Shown: positions 1 through 8,461 of the stretch, piece after piece
Layout of the letters: every line of letters begins with the position of its first letter
How positions within the stretch are numbered: position 1 is the stretch's first letter
DNA from: Chloroflexi bacterium RIFCSPLOWO2_02_FULL_71_16
Lineage (GTDB): Bacteria > Chloroflexota > Limnocylindria > P2-11E
Direction of reading: 5' to 3'
DNA: 8,461 nt
NCBI GenBank assembly: GCA_001795345.1
Contig: MGON01000059.1
Coordinates: 1-8,461, forward strand
The notes under the pieces: generated by a model
The model's database searches: none
The model's input: the letters and a program-made list of their open reading frames with translations, nothing else
Told to the model about the DNA's origin: nothing
Program-made: the position numbers and the translations under genes

Positions 1-310
1 GGGTCCGCCACCTTTCAAGCCGAGCCTCGGGATGACCTCTTCCGCGGCGCGAAGTCCTTTGGGTCTCGGCACAGCGCAGGAGCCTAGGCGACGGCGCACC
101 GCGGTACCCGACGCGGCTCGCGGCGCGCGGCCCTTTACACCTCGCTCCCAATCGTCCCAGTGGTATGGACCGTCACGATGTGCGCGTTTCCGATCCGCGT
201 CCTACCGCGTAGGCTCTCGCGCGTCCGCATTCGCCGCGTCATCCGCGGTGCGCCTCCCGCCGCGCTGAGGCCCAGCTGGACCGGTACGTCGCTTGCTATG
301 TAGCTCGCAC
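1..310. other. Leader region without a supportable gene
   Basis: No reading frame here looks like a protein. The only open frame of any length on the + strand (32-268) is rich in Arg, Ser, Ala and Pro with no recognisable motif, no ribosome-binding site and no family resemblance, as expected from GC-rich non-coding DNA. There are short imperfect palindromes (GCCTAGGC at 82-89; CCTAC-CGC-GTAGG at 201-213), but neither is long enough to call a terminator or operator. I see no tRNA, rRNA or repeat. The right end carries a candidate promoter for the response regulator. The stretch could be an upstream regulatory region, or the degraded remnant of a gene lying to the left. Confidence 0.55.
294..302 (+). 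promoter_or_regulatory. Candidate extended -10 element, response regulator
   Basis: TTGCTATGTAG contains a TG-N-TATGTA arrangement (TG at 294-295, hexamer 297-302), a possible extended -10 element. It ends 8 nt before the ATG at 311, so transcription would begin at or next to the start codon and give a leaderless mRNA. This fits the absence of any Shine-Dalgarno sequence before 311. No convincing -35 box is visible 15-18 nt upstream. This is an inference from motif and spacing only. Confidence 0.3.
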
Positions 311-679
311 ATGCAGGTTGGGAAGCGGCCGCGTCTCGTGCTCATCGTGGACGACGACGCGGACACGATCGACGCCGAGCGTGCCGTCCTGTGCGACAAC
401 GGCTTCCGGGTCAGCATCGCGCGCGACGGTGGCGAGGCCATGGTCGCCCTTCAGCAGGACCCGCCCGCCGTCATCCTGCTCGACATACAGATGCCCGGCG
501 TGGACGGGCCCTCGTTCGCGCGCGCGCTGCGCAAGGCGTTGCGCCACGTCCCGCTCGTCGTGGTCACCGGCGCGCCCGACGCGCGGCACGAGGCCGACCG
601 CTGCAACGCCGAGGCGTACCTGCGGAAGCCCTTCGACGCCGACGAGCTCGTCCGCGTCGTACGCCGCTTCGCCGCCTAG
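311..679 (+). CDS. Single-domain response regulator (CheY-like receiver)
   Basis: This 122-residue protein is essentially one receiver domain of two-component signalling and acts in the cytoplasm. The acidic pocket is VDDD (Asp14-Asp16), the phosphoacceptor is Asp58 in LLDIQMPGVDG, the switch Thr is Thr86 in VVVTGA, and the conserved Lys is Lys106 in LRKPFD. All the residues needed for phosphorylation and switching are therefore present. No DNA-binding or enzymatic output domain follows, so it should act by protein contact or as a phosphorelay intermediate. No histidine kinase is in the window, so its partner is unknown. I chose ATG 311 because the protein then starts just ahead of the first beta strand; a TTG at 293 in the same frame would add six residues. 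No Shine-Dalgarno is visible for either. It ends 17 nt before corA on the same strand, so co-transcription is possible. Confidence 0.85.
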   Translation: MQVGKRPRLVLIVDDDADTIDAERAVLCDNGFRVSIARDGGEAMVALQQDPPAVILLDIQMPGVDGPSFARALRKALRHVPLVVVTGAPDARHEADRCNAEAYLRKPFDADELVRVVRRFAA

Positions 680-684
680 AGACG

Positions 685-690
685 TAACCT
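685..690 (+). promoter_or_regulatory. Candidate -10 element (TAACCT) for leaderless corA
   Basis: TAACCT fits the TANNNT form of a -10 box and ends exactly 6 nt before the GTG start of corA at 697. That is the spacing expected if the transcript begins on the start codon. There is no good Shine-Dalgarno between the upstream stop (677-679) and 697, and an in-frame TAA at 685-687 excludes any earlier start. No -35 box is apparent. In such GC-rich DNA a TANNNT match can arise by chance, so this remains a hypothesis. Confidence 0.3.
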
Positions 691-696
691 CGGCGC

Positions 697-1653
697 GTGC
701 CAGCCCGCCTGCTCGTTCGCCAGCCCGACGGGAGCGTGGAGGAGCGCCCCGTCGAGGACCTCTCGGAGCTGCGCGACCGCTGCGCATGGCTGGACATCAG
801 CGACCCGAAGGAACGCGACGTCCAGCTCATCGCCGAGGAGCTCCAGCTGCATCCGCTGGCGATCGAGGACACCGTGCACCGGCACCAGCGGCCGAAGATC
901 GACGAATACGAAGACCACTACTTCATCGTCGCCTACGCCCTGGAAGAGTCCGAGCCGGACGTCGTGCGCGACATCGAGATCTCGATCTTCCTCGCGCGCA
1001 ACGTCGTGGTCACGGTGCACGAGGGCGAGCTCAGGGCCCGCGCGGCCGTCGAGAAGCGGTTCCGTGAGGGCAAGCTCGCGACCCCGGGCCTGCTCCTGCA
1101 CGCCCTCCTGGACACCATCGTCGATGGGTATTTCGAAGTGGTGGACGGCTTCGGCGAGCGGGTCGAGCTCCTCGAGTCGCTCATCCTCGACGAGACCCCG
1201 CGCGGCTACCGCACGTCGCTCAGCGAGCTGTTCGAGCTGAAGCGGGACCTGCTGCGCATCCGCCAGCGCATCGCGCCGGAGCGCGAGGTCCTGAACGTCC
1301 TGGTCCGCGGCGACATCCGCGAGCTCCGCGAGGCGGGCCGCCGCGCCTACTTCCAGGACGTCTACGACCACATCGTCCGCGTCACCGACGAGATCGACAC
1401 GTTCCGCGAGCTGACGAGCAACGTCATCGACGCGCATCTCGCCGCCGCCTCGAACCGCCTGAACGAGATCCTGAAGGCGCTGACGAGCGTGGCCACGATC
1501 CTTCTCGTCGTGACGCTCGTCACGAGCTTCTTCGGGATGAACTTCGAGGCGATCCCGTTCGCCAGCCCCGAGCTGTTCTGGGCGGCCATCGCGTTCATGC
1601 TCGGCTCGACCGGCCTGCTGGCCCTCTACTTCCGGCGCCGCGGCTGGCTCTAA
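697..1653 (+). CDS. corA: CorA-family magnesium/divalent-cation channel
   Basis: This 318-residue protein has the CorA architecture: a large, charged, mainly helical cytoplasmic N-terminal domain (about 1-255) followed by two C-terminal membrane helices (about 262-279 and 293-312). The family signature GMN lies at residues 280-282, within SFFGMNFEAIP, at the end of the first membrane helix, where it forms the selectivity mouth of the pentameric channel. The short C-terminal tail RRRGWL is basic, as is usual on the cytoplasmic side. The loop after GMNF reads EAIPFASPELF rather than the frequent MPEL form, so the exact cation (Mg2+, Co2+, Ni2+ or Zn2+) cannot be fixed from sequence. GTG 697 is the first possible start after an in-frame TAA at 685. 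The gene sits 88 nt upstream of the ATP synthase operon and next to its AtpZ-like first gene, a suggestive neighbour because AtpZ/AtpI proteins have been linked to Mg2+ supply. Confidence 0.92.
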   Translation: MPARLLVRQPDGSVEERPVEDLSELRDRCAWLDISDPKERDVQLIAEELQLHPLAIEDTVHRHQRPKIDEYEDHYFIVAYALEESEPDVVRDIEISIFLARNVVVTVHEGELRARAAVEKRFREGKLATPGLLLHALLDTIVDGYFEVVDGFGERVELLESLILDETPRGYRTSLSELFELKRDLLRIRQRIAPEREVLNVLVRGDIRELREAGRRAYFQDVYDHIVRVTDEIDTFRELTSNVIDAHLAAASNRLNEILKALTSVATILLVVTLVTSFFGMNFEAIPFASPELFWAAIAFMLGSTGLLALYFRRRGWL

Positions 1654-1741
1654 CGGGAGCCGCCCGGCGCCGTGCAGCGGCCGTAGCGCGCCCATACACT
1701 GACCCTGTCTTGGCCGCTGTCCGCACCCGGGGGGGAGCGCG
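1654..1741. promoter_or_regulatory. corA-atp intergenic region with possible atp promoter
   Basis: This is the only gap of more than 40 nt after the leader region, and so the natural place for the atp operon promoter. The best -10 candidate is TACACT at 1695-1700, within CCCATACACTGACC, but the -35 region (around 1671-1677, CGTGCAG) is poor. Transcription from it would start near 1707 and leave a leader of about 35 nt. A GCCGC/GCGGC stem (1659-1663 with 1677-1681) is short, has a 13-nt loop and no T-run, so it is not a clear terminator. Read-through from corA therefore cannot be excluded. Confidence 0.3.
1733..1737 (+). promoter_or_regulatory. Ribosome-binding site deciding the TTG start of the atpZ-like gene
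   Basis: A G-rich run ending in GGGAG lies 4 nt before the TTG at 1742. No ATG or GTG is available nearby upstream in this frame, and the next GTG (1778) would cut into the conserved first membrane segment. This supports the TTG start, although the spacing is short. Confidence 0.5.
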
Positions 1742-2122
1742 TTGAGAAGCGCGGCGATCCTCGGCCAAGTAGGGATCGTGGTCGCGGTACCCATCGCTCT
1801 CGGCGCCTGGCTCGGACTGAAGCTCGACGAGGCCATAGGCACTGAGCCCTGGGGACTGCTCGCTTCGATCTTCGCGGGAATGATCGTGGCCGGCGCGGGG
1901 GTCTGGGGCTTGATCAAGAAGCATCTCGAGGCGAACCCGATCCGGCCGTCGTCGGATCGCGCGCGCGAAGCCGGCCGCCGCTGGGAGGCCGAGATCCGCC
2001 AACGCGAGCGAGAAGAAGAGGAAGCGAGCGAGCGTCCGGCTCCGCCGGCGCGAGCGAGTTCGACGAACGGCGTTGAGGCGGCGAGGCCAAAGGCCGAGCG
2101 CGATATGCAGGACGAGCGCTAG
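1742..2122 (+). CDS. atpZ: AtpZ/AtpI-family small membrane protein of the ATP synthase operon
   Basis: This 126-residue protein has two predicted membrane helices (about 6-26 and 38-58). They carry the pattern of the AtpZ-type family: Gly8, Pro17, Gly21, Gly25, then LDEAIGTEPWG with Leu28-Asp29 and Pro36-Trp37, and a Gly-rich second helix. Proteins of the AtpI/AtpZ group sit first in bacterial atp operons and have been associated with c-ring assembly and with Mg2+ uptake; which role applies here cannot be read from sequence. About 65 residues of strongly charged, probably disordered tail follow (60-126, including REREEEEASER), longer than I expect for the family. The start is TTG, supported by a nearby G-rich ribosome-binding site. 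The stop TAG overlaps the GTG of atpB by one base (TAGTG), implying translational coupling. No second, classical AtpI is present in the window. Confidence 0.8.
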   Translation: MRSAAILGQVGIVVAVPIALGAWLGLKLDEAIGTEPWGLLASIFAGMIVAGAGVWGLIKKHLEANPIRPSSDRAREAGRRWEAEIRQREREEEEASERPAPPARASSTNGVEAARPKAERDMQDER

Positions 2123-2970
2123 TGGGGTTCTTCTTCCCGCACGGGTTCGAATACCCGCCTGACTTCCACATCCCGCCCCTCACGGGGACCGAGCTCGTCC
2201 GCATCGGCCCGCTCTCGTACACGAACTCGCACTTCACGATGCTGCTCGTAGCCACGTTCCTCGTGGTGCTCGCATGGCTGGGGACGCGCCAGAAGCGCGA
2301 GGTGCCGAGCGGGATCCAGAACCTCGTGGAGATGCTCGTCCAGGGGCTCGATGACTTCGTCGTCTCGGTGGGCGGCGCGGGCGCGCGGCGCTACCTGCCG
2401 CTCTTCGGGACGCTGTTCCTGTTCATCGTCACGTCGAACTGGCTGTCGGTCACGCCGTTCTTCGGCCAGGTCGAGCTCCTCCGCGCGCCGACGAGCGACT
2501 ACCACGTCAACTTCGGGATGGCGGTGATCGCGTTCGTCGCCTATCAGACGGACGGCTTCCGAAAGTTCGGCCTTCCTTACCTGTCGCGCTGGTTCAACTT
2601 CAGCGGGTTCAAGGAGGGCGTCTTCGTCGGCGTGATCATGGTGCTCGTTGGGCTCATCGAGCTCTTCAGCGAGCTGTTCCGCATGCTCACGCTCACGCTC
2701 CGGCTCTGGGGGAACGTGCTCGGCGGCGAGATCATGCTCGTCGTCATGAGCGGGCTCCTGCTCCTGCCGGGGCTCGCCATCCCCTTCGCCGGCTTCGAGG
2801 TCTTCATCGGCCTCATCCAGGGCCTCGTGTTCGGGCTCCTCGTCCTCATGTACTTCGTCCTCGCCTTGGAGGGACATGGCGAGGAGCACGGAGAGGAGGC
2901 GAGTCACACCGAAGCGAGCGACTACCGCGACGGATCTCACGCGCAGCATCCCGCAGTTCAAGGCGCGTAA
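2122..2970 (+). CDS. atpB: ATP synthase Fo subunit a
   Basis: This 282-residue subunit a forms the two proton half-channels against the c-ring in the cytoplasmic membrane. The essential stator arginine is Arg194 in LTLRLWGNVLGGE, matching E. coli aArg210, and Glu203 lies nine residues later like E. coli aGlu219. The last membrane helix carries Glu226 and Gln233, spaced like E. coli aHis245 and aGln252; Glu at the first position is a common alternative. Hydrophobic segments lie near 38-54, 92-112, 130-142, 166-186, 203-221 and 226-249. The N-terminus (FPHGFEYPPDFHIPPL) is a plausible periplasmic lead-in. The C-terminus is a hydrophilic tail of about 32 residues rich in His and Glu. The GTG start overlaps the upstream stop by 1 nt; AGGA at 2109-2112 is a modest ribosome-binding site 9 nt away. 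A strong hairpin follows before atpE. Confidence 0.97.
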   Translation: MGFFFPHGFEYPPDFHIPPLTGTELVRIGPLSYTNSHFTMLLVATFLVVLAWLGTRQKREVPSGIQNLVEMLVQGLDDFVVSVGGAGARRYLPLFGTLFLFIVTSNWLSVTPFFGQVELLRAPTSDYHVNFGMAVIAFVAYQTDGFRKFGLPYLSRWFNFSGFKEGVFVGVIMVLVGLIELFSELFRMLTLTLRLWGNVLGGEIMLVVMSGLLLLPGLAIPFAGFEVFIGLIQGLVFGLLVLMYFVLALEGHGEEHGEEASHTEASDYRDGSHAQHPAVQGA

Positions 2971-2976
2971 TGAACA

Positions 2977-3233
<257 letters not shown>

Positions 3234-3779
3234 ATGCTCTTCGCTCCGCTTCTCGCAGAGGGGGAGACCAGCGCCTTCGCGCTCGTCGTGGATCCGTGGT
3301 GGGTCCTGGTCTCGATCGTCCAGTTCCTGGTCCTGTTCCTCTTGCTCCGCAGGATCCTCTGGGGTCCGGTGACCCGCACGCTGAAAGCTCGGGCGGACCG
3401 GATCCGCGAAGGGCTCGAGGCCGCGGAGGCCTCGCGACGCGAGCGCGCGGAGATGAAGCAGGAGGTCGAACAGCTCCTCGCGACCGCGCGCCGCGAGGCG
3501 CAGGAGATTTCCGACCGCACGACGAAGGCCGCGGAAGCGGCCGCCGTCGAGATCCGCCGGGAGGCTTCGGGTGAGGGCGACCGCATCCGCGAGCGTGCCC
3601 GCACGGACGCGCAGCAGCTCCACGACCAGACCCTGGCCCAGCTCCGGGGAGAGGTCGCCTCGATGGCCGTCCTCGCGGCGAGCCGGATCCTCGGCAAGGA
3701 GGTCGACGAGCGCGCCCACCGCGAGCTGATCGAACGCTCCCTCGACGAGGCCGGCGGCATGCTCGGCGGCCGCAACTGA
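3234..3779 (+). CDS. atpF: ATP synthase Fo subunit b (peripheral stalk)
   Basis: This 181-residue stator subunit anchors F1 to Fo. A short N-terminal segment leads into a single membrane helix (about 22-43, starting [11 protein letters not shown] and ending in the basic LRRILWGPV). A long charged heptad-like helix rich in Glu, Arg and Ala follows (about 48-145), which should form the dimeric b-b coiled coil. The C-terminus has the family's delta-binding end, [19 protein letters not shown] (149-166). There is one b gene only and no b' paralogue in the window, so a b2 homodimer is expected. The ATG directly follows the atpE stop (TAG|ATG) with only a weak GGA upstream. Its TGA overlaps the atpH start by 1 nt, so both junctions look translationally coupled. 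Confidence 0.95.
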   Translation: MLFAPLLAEGETSAFALVVDPWWVLVSIVQFLVLFLLLRRILWGPVTRTLKARADRIREGLEAAEASRRERAEMKQEVEQLLATARREAQEISDRTTKAAEAAAVEIRREASGEGDRIRERARTDAQQLHDQTLAQLRGEVASMAVLAASRILGKEVDERAHRELIERSLDEAGGMLGGRN

Positions 3780-4309
3780 TGGCACTGACCGGATCCGCGG
3801 CCCGGCGCTATGCCGAGGCCCTCCTGGACATCGCGCTCGAGGAGCGAAAAGTGGACGCCTACCGGGAGTCGCTCGACAAGGTCGCCGCCGCCTTCTCGGG
3901 CTCGCTGCCCTTCTTCCGCGATCCCAGCAGGCCGCTCGAGCGCCGGCTCAAGGCGGCCGAGGCCGCGACGAAGGGCGAGCCGACGGCCATCGGGTCGCTC
4001 GTCTCGATGCTCATCCGGCGCGGCCGGATCGCGCTGATCGCGCAGATCGCGGCGGCATACGGCGACCTCGTGGACGATCGAGCGGGGATCGCGAAGGCGC
4101 GCATCACGACCGCGGTCCCCCTGCCGGACGCCCAGCGGGCTTCGGTCGTCGGCCGCCTCGAGAAGACGACCGGCAAGAGGATCGAAGCCGAGTTCGCCGT
4201 GGAGCCCACCCTGCTGGGCGGCGCGACCGTGCAGGTCGGCGATCACCTCGTCGACGCATCCCTGCGCGCCCAGCTGGACGCGCTCCGCGACCAGCTCGCG
4301 AGCACATAA
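3779..4309 (+). CDS. atpH: ATP synthase F1 subunit delta (OSCP-type)
   Basis: This 176-residue subunit sits on top of the alpha3-beta3 head and holds the b stalk. The N-terminal helical domain (about 1-105) starts with [13 protein letters not shown] (7-19), the usual opening of the family, and includes [13 protein letters not shown] (79-90). The C-terminal part has [13 protein letters not shown] and the family signature [19 protein letters not shown] (145-163), with Gly-Gly, Gly-Asp and Asp-x-Ser in the expected order. Length is normal. The ATG overlaps the atpF stop (TGATG) and no clear Shine-Dalgarno precedes it, so translation probably depends on ribosomes finishing atpF. A 14-nt gap with a good ribosome-binding site separates it from atpA. 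Confidence 0.95.
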   Translation: MALTGSAARRYAEALLDIALEERKVDAYRESLDKVAAAFSGSLPFFRDPSRPLERRLKAAEAATKGEPTAIGSLVSMLIRRGRIALIAQIAAAYGDLVDDRAGIAKARITTAVPLPDAQRASVVGRLEKTTGKRIEAEFAVEPTLLGGATVQVGDHLVDASLRAQLDALRDQLAST

Positions 4310-4314
4310 GGACT

Positions 4315-4321
4315 GGGAGAG
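4315..4321 (+). promoter_or_regulatory. Ribosome-binding site of atpA
   Basis: GGGAGAG lies just upstream of the ATG at 4324, inside the 14-nt gap after atpH. It is a clear purine-rich site, in contrast to the coupled starts of atpF, atpH and atpG. Confidence 0.7.
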
Positions 4322-4323
4322 AA

Positions 4324-5847
4324 ATGGCAACGACCTCGTCAGAGATCACCGAGATCATCAAGGCCCAGATCAAGGGCTTCCGCGGCAAGGCCGAGTCGGT
4401 CGACGTGGGCACGGTCGTAGAGGTCGGTGACGGCATCGCCCGCATCTACGGCCTCGCGGGATGCATGGCGTCGGAGCTCCTCGACTTCGGCCGGGGCGTC
4501 TTCGGGCTCGCCTTCAACCTCGAAGAGGACACCGTGAGCGCGATCGTCCTGGGCGACTACACCGAGATCAAGGAGGGTGACGAGGTCCGGACCACCGGGC
4601 GCATCGCCGAGGTGCCGGTGGGCGACGCGCTCGTCGGGCGCGTCGTCGACACGCTCGGGCGCCCGCTCGACGGGAAGGGCCCCATCGCGACGACCGAGAC
4701 GCGCCGAATCGACGTTGTCGCGCCGGGCGTGATCCTACGCAAGAACGTCGATACGCCGCTCCAGACCGGCATCAAGGTGATCGACTCCATCACGCCCATC
4801 GGGCGCGGCCAGCGCGAGCTCATCATCGGCGACCGCCAGACGGGGAAGACGGCCATCGCGATCGACACGATCATCAACCAGAAGGGCCAGGGTGTCTTCT
4901 GCGTCTACGTCGCTGTCGGCCAGAAGGAGTCGTCCGTCGCGAAGATCGTGGCGACCCTCGAGGAGCACGGCGCCATGGACCACACGACGGTGGTCATCGC
5001 GGGCGCCTCCGACCCCGCGACGATGCAGTACCTCGCGCCGTACTCGGGCTCCGCGATCGGCGAGTTCTTCCGTGACGCCGGCAAGGACGCGCTCTGCGTC
5101 TACGACGACCTCACCAAGCACGCGCAGGCGTACCGGCAGGTCTCCCTCCTCGCGCGCCGTCCACCCGGGCGGGAGGCGTACCCGGGCGACGTCTTCTACC
5201 TGCACTCGCGCCTCCTCGAGCGCGCCGCGCGCATGAACGAGGAGAACGGCGGCGGCTCGCTGACAGCCCTCCCGATCATCGAGACGCAGGCCAACGACAT
5301 CGCCGCCTACATCCCCGCCAACGTCATCTCCATCACCGACGGGCAGATCTACCTCGAGACGGACCTCTTCAACGCCGGGGTGCGGCCCGCGATGAACACC
5401 GGCCTCTCCGTCTCGCGCGTCGGCGGCGACGCCCAGATCAGGGCCATGTCCAAGGTGACCGGCAGCATGAAGCTCGACCTCGGGCAGTACCGCGAGCTCG
5501 CCGCCTTCGCCCAGTTCGGATCCGACCTCGACAAGGCCACGCTCGCGCAGCTGCGGCGTGGCGAGCGGCTGGTCGAGATCCTGAAGCAGCCCCAGTACCA
5601 GCCGCTCCCGGTCGAGAAGCAGATCGTGATCATCTTCAGCGGCACCGCCGGGTACCTCGACGACGTGCCGCGCGAGCGGGTCGCCGACTTCGAGCGCGAC
5701 CTCTACCGCTGGATGGACGTCCAGGCTCCGCAGGTGGGTCAGCTCATCCTGAAGGAGCGCAAGTGGACCGACGAGGTCGAGAAGGCCGCGCGGGCGATGA
5801 TCGAGGAGTTCAAGAAGGCCAACCCGTACGGCGAGGCCAAGGCCTAG
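4324..5847 (+). CDS. atpA: ATP synthase F1 subunit alpha
   Basis: This 507-residue subunit is the regulatory, non-catalytic nucleotide-binding part of the alpha3-beta3 hexamer. Domains in order: an N-terminal stalk-contact helix (about 1-25), a beta barrel (about 26-95), a nucleotide-binding domain (about 96-380) and a C-terminal helical domain. The P-loop GDRQTGKT (169-176) has the Gln typical of alpha. The arginine finger is Arg365 in [10 protein letters not shown], equivalent to E. coli alphaArg376; the Asp in VGGDAQ replaces the frequent Ala. The strongly conserved stretch [19 protein letters not shown] begins at 276. Length is typical. A 14-nt gap with a GGGAGAG site precedes the ATG, and the TAG abuts the atpG ATG. 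No frameshift or deletion is apparent. Confidence 0.98.
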   Translation: MATTSSEITEIIKAQIKGFRGKAESVDVGTVVEVGDGIARIYGLAGCMASELLDFGRGVFGLAFNLEEDTVSAIVLGDYTEIKEGDEVRTTGRIAEVPVGDALVGRVVDTLGRPLDGKGPIATTETRRIDVVAPGVILRKNVDTPLQTGIKVIDSITPIGRGQRELIIGDRQTGKTAIAIDTIINQKGQGVFCVYVAVGQKESSVAKIVATLEEHGAMDHTTVVIAGASDPATMQYLAPYSGSAIGEFFRDAGKDALCVYDDLTKHAQAYRQVSLLARRPPGREAYPGDVFYLHSRLLERAARMNEENGGGSLTALPIIETQANDIAAYIPANVISITDGQIYLETDLFNAGVRPAMNTGLSVSRVGGDAQIRAMSKVTGSMKLDLGQYRELAAFAQFGSDLDKATLAQLRRGERLVEILKQPQYQPLPVEKQIVIIFSGTAGYLDDVPRERVADFERDLYRWMDVQAPQVGQLILKERKWTDEVEKAARAMIEEFKKANPYGEAKA

Positions 5848-8146
<2,299 letters not shown>

Positions 8147-8147
<1 letters not shown>

Positions 8148-8461
8148 TGCCGCTGCACATCGAGGTCATCACGCCGGAGCGCAAGGTCTACGAGGACGAC
8201 GTGGACATGGTCATCGCGCCCGGTAGCGAGGGTTACCTCGGGATCCTGCCGCACCACGCGCCGCTGCTCACGGGCCTCGGACCCGGAGAGTTCCGCGTCA
8301 AGAAGGGCGGCACGGAGCAGGTCCTCGCGGTATTCGGCGGCTTCATGGACGTGCGCGGGGACCGGGTCGTCGTCCTCACCGAGTCCGCCGAGCATGCCGA
8401 GGAGATCGACGTGCAGGCGGCGCAGGAGGCGCGCGAGCGCGCGCGGGCGGCGCTCGAGGCC
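8147..8461 (+). CDS. atpC: ATP synthase F1 subunit epsilon, 5' part
   Basis: 105 codons are open from the ATG to the window edge with no stop, so the gene is truncated by the window and not by mutation. The N-terminal beta-sandwich domain (about 1-85) is complete: it opens MPLHIEVITPERKVYEDDV, then has GSEGYLGILPHHAPLLTGLGPGEF (26-49), the standard epsilon signature, followed by VFGGFMDVRGDRVVVLTESAEHAEEID (62-88). The C-terminal helical part, which in bacteria can restrain rotation and ATP hydrolysis, has just begun (89-105, rich in Ala, Glu and Arg). Whether it is full length cannot be judged here. The start overlaps the atpD stop by one base (TGATG), with AAGGAG at a suitable distance. Confidence 0.95.

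Noticed and set aside
134..169. TTTACA (134-139) and TATGGA (164-169) as a promoter
   Set aside because: The spacer is 24 nt, far from the 16-18 nt needed, and no gene starts at a suitable distance downstream.
201..213. CCTAC-CGC-GTAGG inverted repeat in the leader region
   Set aside because: A 5-bp stem with a 3-nt loop and no related copy nearby; too short to call an operator or structure.
32..268. Open frame of 78 codons on the + strand before the response regulator
   Set aside because: No ribosome-binding site, no motif, Arg/Ser/Ala-rich composition typical of chance frames in GC-rich DNA.
1659..1681. Possible terminator stem GCCGC/GCGGC after corA
   Set aside because: Only 5 bp with a 13-nt loop and no T-run; such matches are expected by chance at this GC content.
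676..1917. Long antisense open frame opposite corA (and similar ones opposite atpB, atpF/atpH and atpD)
   Set aside because: They mirror the strong G/C third-position bias of the real genes, cross gene boundaries, and encode Arg/Glu/Asp/Val-rich sequence with no family features.
2142..2157. tRNA T-arm look-alike CGGGTTCGAATACCCG in the start of atpB
   Set aside because: The stem is 4 bp and the loop 8 nt rather than 5 and 7, no D-arm, anticodon arm or acceptor partner surrounds it, and it codes for a sensible subunit a N-terminus.

Overview
The window carries a nearly complete F-type (F1Fo) ATP synthase operon, all on the + strand: atpZ-like, atpB, atpE, atpF, atpH, atpA, atpG, atpD and the 5' part of atpC, which runs off the right edge. 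To its left, on the same strand, are a stand-alone receiver-domain response regulator and a CorA-type divalent-cation channel. The first ~310 bases hold no gene I can support.

Organism: a free-living, very GC-rich bacterium with strong G/C preference at third codon positions and frequent GTG/TTG starts. The single-cluster order (small membrane protein, a, c, b, delta, alpha, gamma, beta, epsilon) is the common bacterial one. Features of the beta subunit ([25 protein letters not shown], an LER in place of the usual LSR) point away from Proteobacteria, towards a Chloroflexota- or Actinomycetota-like terrestrial lineage. That is an inference from remembered family motifs, not a search result.

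Layout: 1-310 apparent non-coding leader; 311-679 response regulator; 697-1653 corA; 1654-1741 intergenic with a weak candidate promoter; 1742-2122 atpZ-like; 2122-2970 atpB; 2977-2996 strong intercistronic hairpin; 3009-3233 atpE; 3234-3779 atpF; 3779-4309 atpH; 4324-5847 atpA; 5848-6708 atpG; 6723-8147 atpD; 8147-8461+ atpC. Genes overlap by 1 nt (TAGTG or TGATG), abut (TAG|ATG), or are separated by 14-38 nt with a Shine-Dalgarno sequence.

Working together: subunits a, b and c form the membrane proton channel and rotor ring, delta and b form the stator, and alpha3-beta3-gamma-epsilon form the catalytic head. Catalytic and proton-path residues are present: aArg194, cGlu56, alpha Arg365 and beta Lys164/Glu190/Arg256. 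Subunit c lacks the Na+-ligand pattern, so the enzyme is predicted to be H+-coupled. The strongest ribosome-binding sites lie before the multi-copy subunits c, alpha and beta. The AtpZ-like protein and CorA may link Mg2+ supply to the Mg-ATP-dependent enzyme.

I found no wholly new system. The points most worth a second look are the atpB-atpE hairpin next to the atpE ribosome-binding site with its chained mini-ORFs, the CorA-AtpZ neighbourhood, and the variant P-loop in the beta subunit.
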